DNA from: Rhodoferax sediminis
GTDB lineage: Bacteria > Pseudomonadota > Gammaproteobacteria > Burkholderiales > Burkholderiaceae_C
Length of the DNA: 64,000 nt
Reading direction: 5' to 3'
Assembly (NCBI RefSeq): GCF_006970865.1
Contig: NZ_CP035503.1
Location: 2,307,001 to 2,371,000, forward strand
The stretch's first letter is position 1. Each line of letters opens with the position of its first letter. The notes under the pieces are model-generated. The model had not been told where the DNA came from. It saw only the letters and a program-made list of their open reading frames with translations, and did no database searches. A program made the position numbers and the translations under genes. This document shows positions 63,266 through 64,000 of this stretch, piece after piece.

Positions 63266-64000
63266 CTAGGCTCCTGACGCAGCATTGTAACTTAGGCTCC
63301 AGGCCATCAAGGCCCGTTCCATATCGGGCGGCAGGGGCGCGTGGAACTCGAGCGCCTGCCCCGTCACCGGATGCACAAACGCCAGCCGGAAGGCGTGCAG
63401 GGCCTGGCGCTGCAGGCCCGCCGCGGGCGCGCCGCCATACACCTCGTCCGCCACCAGCGGATGGCCAATGGAGGCCATATGGACCCGAATCTGGTGCGTG
63501 CGGCCGGTTTGCAAAGTACAACGCACCCAACAGCCAAGCTCACAATCTTGTAGCAGCTCCACCATGGTGCTGGCCGGCTTGCCGGCGTTTTGATTCATAT
63601 CCACGACCGCCATGCGCAGGCGGTTGCGCGGATCACGTCCCACGGGCGCCTCCACCAGCCGCGCGGCCGGCCCGCTCCAGCGGCGGTGCGCCAATGCCAG
63701 GTACTGCCGGCTCACCTCGCGCGCCGCGATCAACTGCACCAGCGCATCCATCACCTGCCGGGTGCGCGCCACGACCATCAGGCCGCTGGTGTCCTTGTCC
63801 AGCCGGTGCACGATGCCGGCGCGCGGCAGCAGCCGGGCCGCCTCGTCGCGTGCCAGCAAGCCGTTGAGCAGCGTGCCACTCCAGTTGCCGGGCGCCGGAT
63901 GCACCACCAGCCCCGCAGGTTTGTTGACCACCAGCAGATGTTCGTCCTCGAACACTACGTCGATCGGCATGGCCTCGGGTTTGAATGCCTGGCTTTGCGG
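63266..64000 (-). CDS. rluD: 23S rRNA pseudouridine synthase D, 5' part outside the window
   Basis: The last 244 codons of an RluA/RluD-family synthase; the frame stays open to the window edge, so the N-terminal S4 domain lies beyond. VFEDEHLLVVNKPAGLVVHPAPGNWSGTLLNGLL and the catalytic-loop GIVHRLDKDTSGLMVVARTRQVMDALV are diagnostic. RTHQIRVHMASIGHPLVADEVYGG closes the fold. It modifies positions 1911, 1915 and 1917 of 23S rRNA in helix 69. Confidence 0.93.
   Translation of the reverse strand, partial: PQSQAFKPEAMPIDVVFEDEHLLVVNKPAGLVVHPAPGNWSGTLLNGLLARDEAARLLPRAGIVHRLDKDTSGLMVVARTRQVMDALVQLIAAREVSRQYLALAHRRWSGPAARLVEAPVGRDPRNRLRMAVVDMNQNAGKPASTMVELLQDCELGCWVRCTLQTGRTHQIRVHMASIGHPLVADEVYGGAPAAGLQRQALHAFRLAFVHPVTGQALEFHAPLPPDMERALMAWSLSYNAASGA

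Overview
The window is about 64 kb of high-GC chromosomal DNA from a betaproteobacterium. It is most likely a member of Burkholderiales/Comamonadaceae (Polaromonas/Rhodoferax/Variovorax-like). The evidence is the gene order purA-hisZ-DUF2065-hflC-hflK-hflX-hfq-der-bamB-yfgM-hisS-ispG-rodZ-pilW-rlmN-ndk, an orphan Bug-type solute receptor, a chromate-transporter pair, and a short interspersed repeat that punctuates the whole window. No rRNA, tRNA, CRISPR array or intact insertion sequence was recognised.

Layout. 1-5 kb: the end of a Liv-type ABC importer (livM-livG-livF), a pirin remnant, an IclR regulator divergent from pobA (4-hydroxybenzoate 3-hydroxylase), and a short CaiB/BaiF CoA-transferase-like gene. 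5.1-7.7 kb: a lower-GC island holding two tandem paralogous genes of unknown family and a small secreted-looking protein. It is bounded by two broken genes, a DUF1697 fragment and a Rieske oxygenase fragment. 7.8-17 kb: a tartrate/D-malate catabolic module. It comprises a LysR regulator, ttuC dehydrogenase, ttuB transporter, a dead IS630 transposase, ttuD glycerate kinase, ttuE pyruvate kinase, a second enolase and a Bug receptor. The encoded steps can carry tartrate-derived glycerate through 2-phosphoglycerate and PEP to pyruvate. Two 60-bp direct repeats flank the module, and a shared 25-bp operator-like sequence precedes both ttuC and the receptor gene.

17-44 kb is mixed accessory and housekeeping DNA. 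It holds a MarR-controlled Bcr/CflA efflux pump, YgiQ radical SAM protein, TrhO, a CHRD lipoprotein, a methyltransferase, GST, an MFS pump behind a mini-ORF, an M20 amidohydrolase, a TRIC-type protein and beta-oxidation genes (acyl-CoA dehydrogenase, thiolase, fadB). It continues with an SMP-30 lactonase, a MarR-GNAT fusion, chromate transporter halves, rlmB, an isolated PEP-CTERM protein, a YbbA-like ATPase divergent from tesA, selU and metC.

44-64 kb is the conserved housekeeping block, almost all on the minus strand with many 1-8 bp gene overlaps. It covers nucleotide and histidine metabolism, HflKC/HflX/Hfq, Der, outer-membrane assembly, tRNA charging, isoprenoid synthesis, RNA modification (RlmN, RluB, RluD) and chromosome segregation (ScpB).

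The most notable unexplained structure is the roughly 60-bp repeat, with at least 14 copies. Its 5' end can form a hairpin (GCTAY-N7-RTAGC), its core is AAGGGCT, and in one subtype the 3' end is a GGCTACAGCC-plus-T-run terminator-like stem. Copies lie in frame inside livG, the chromate transporter, selU, hisZ, bamB (where it encodes most of the signal peptide) and rluB, and at the 3' end of ygiQ.
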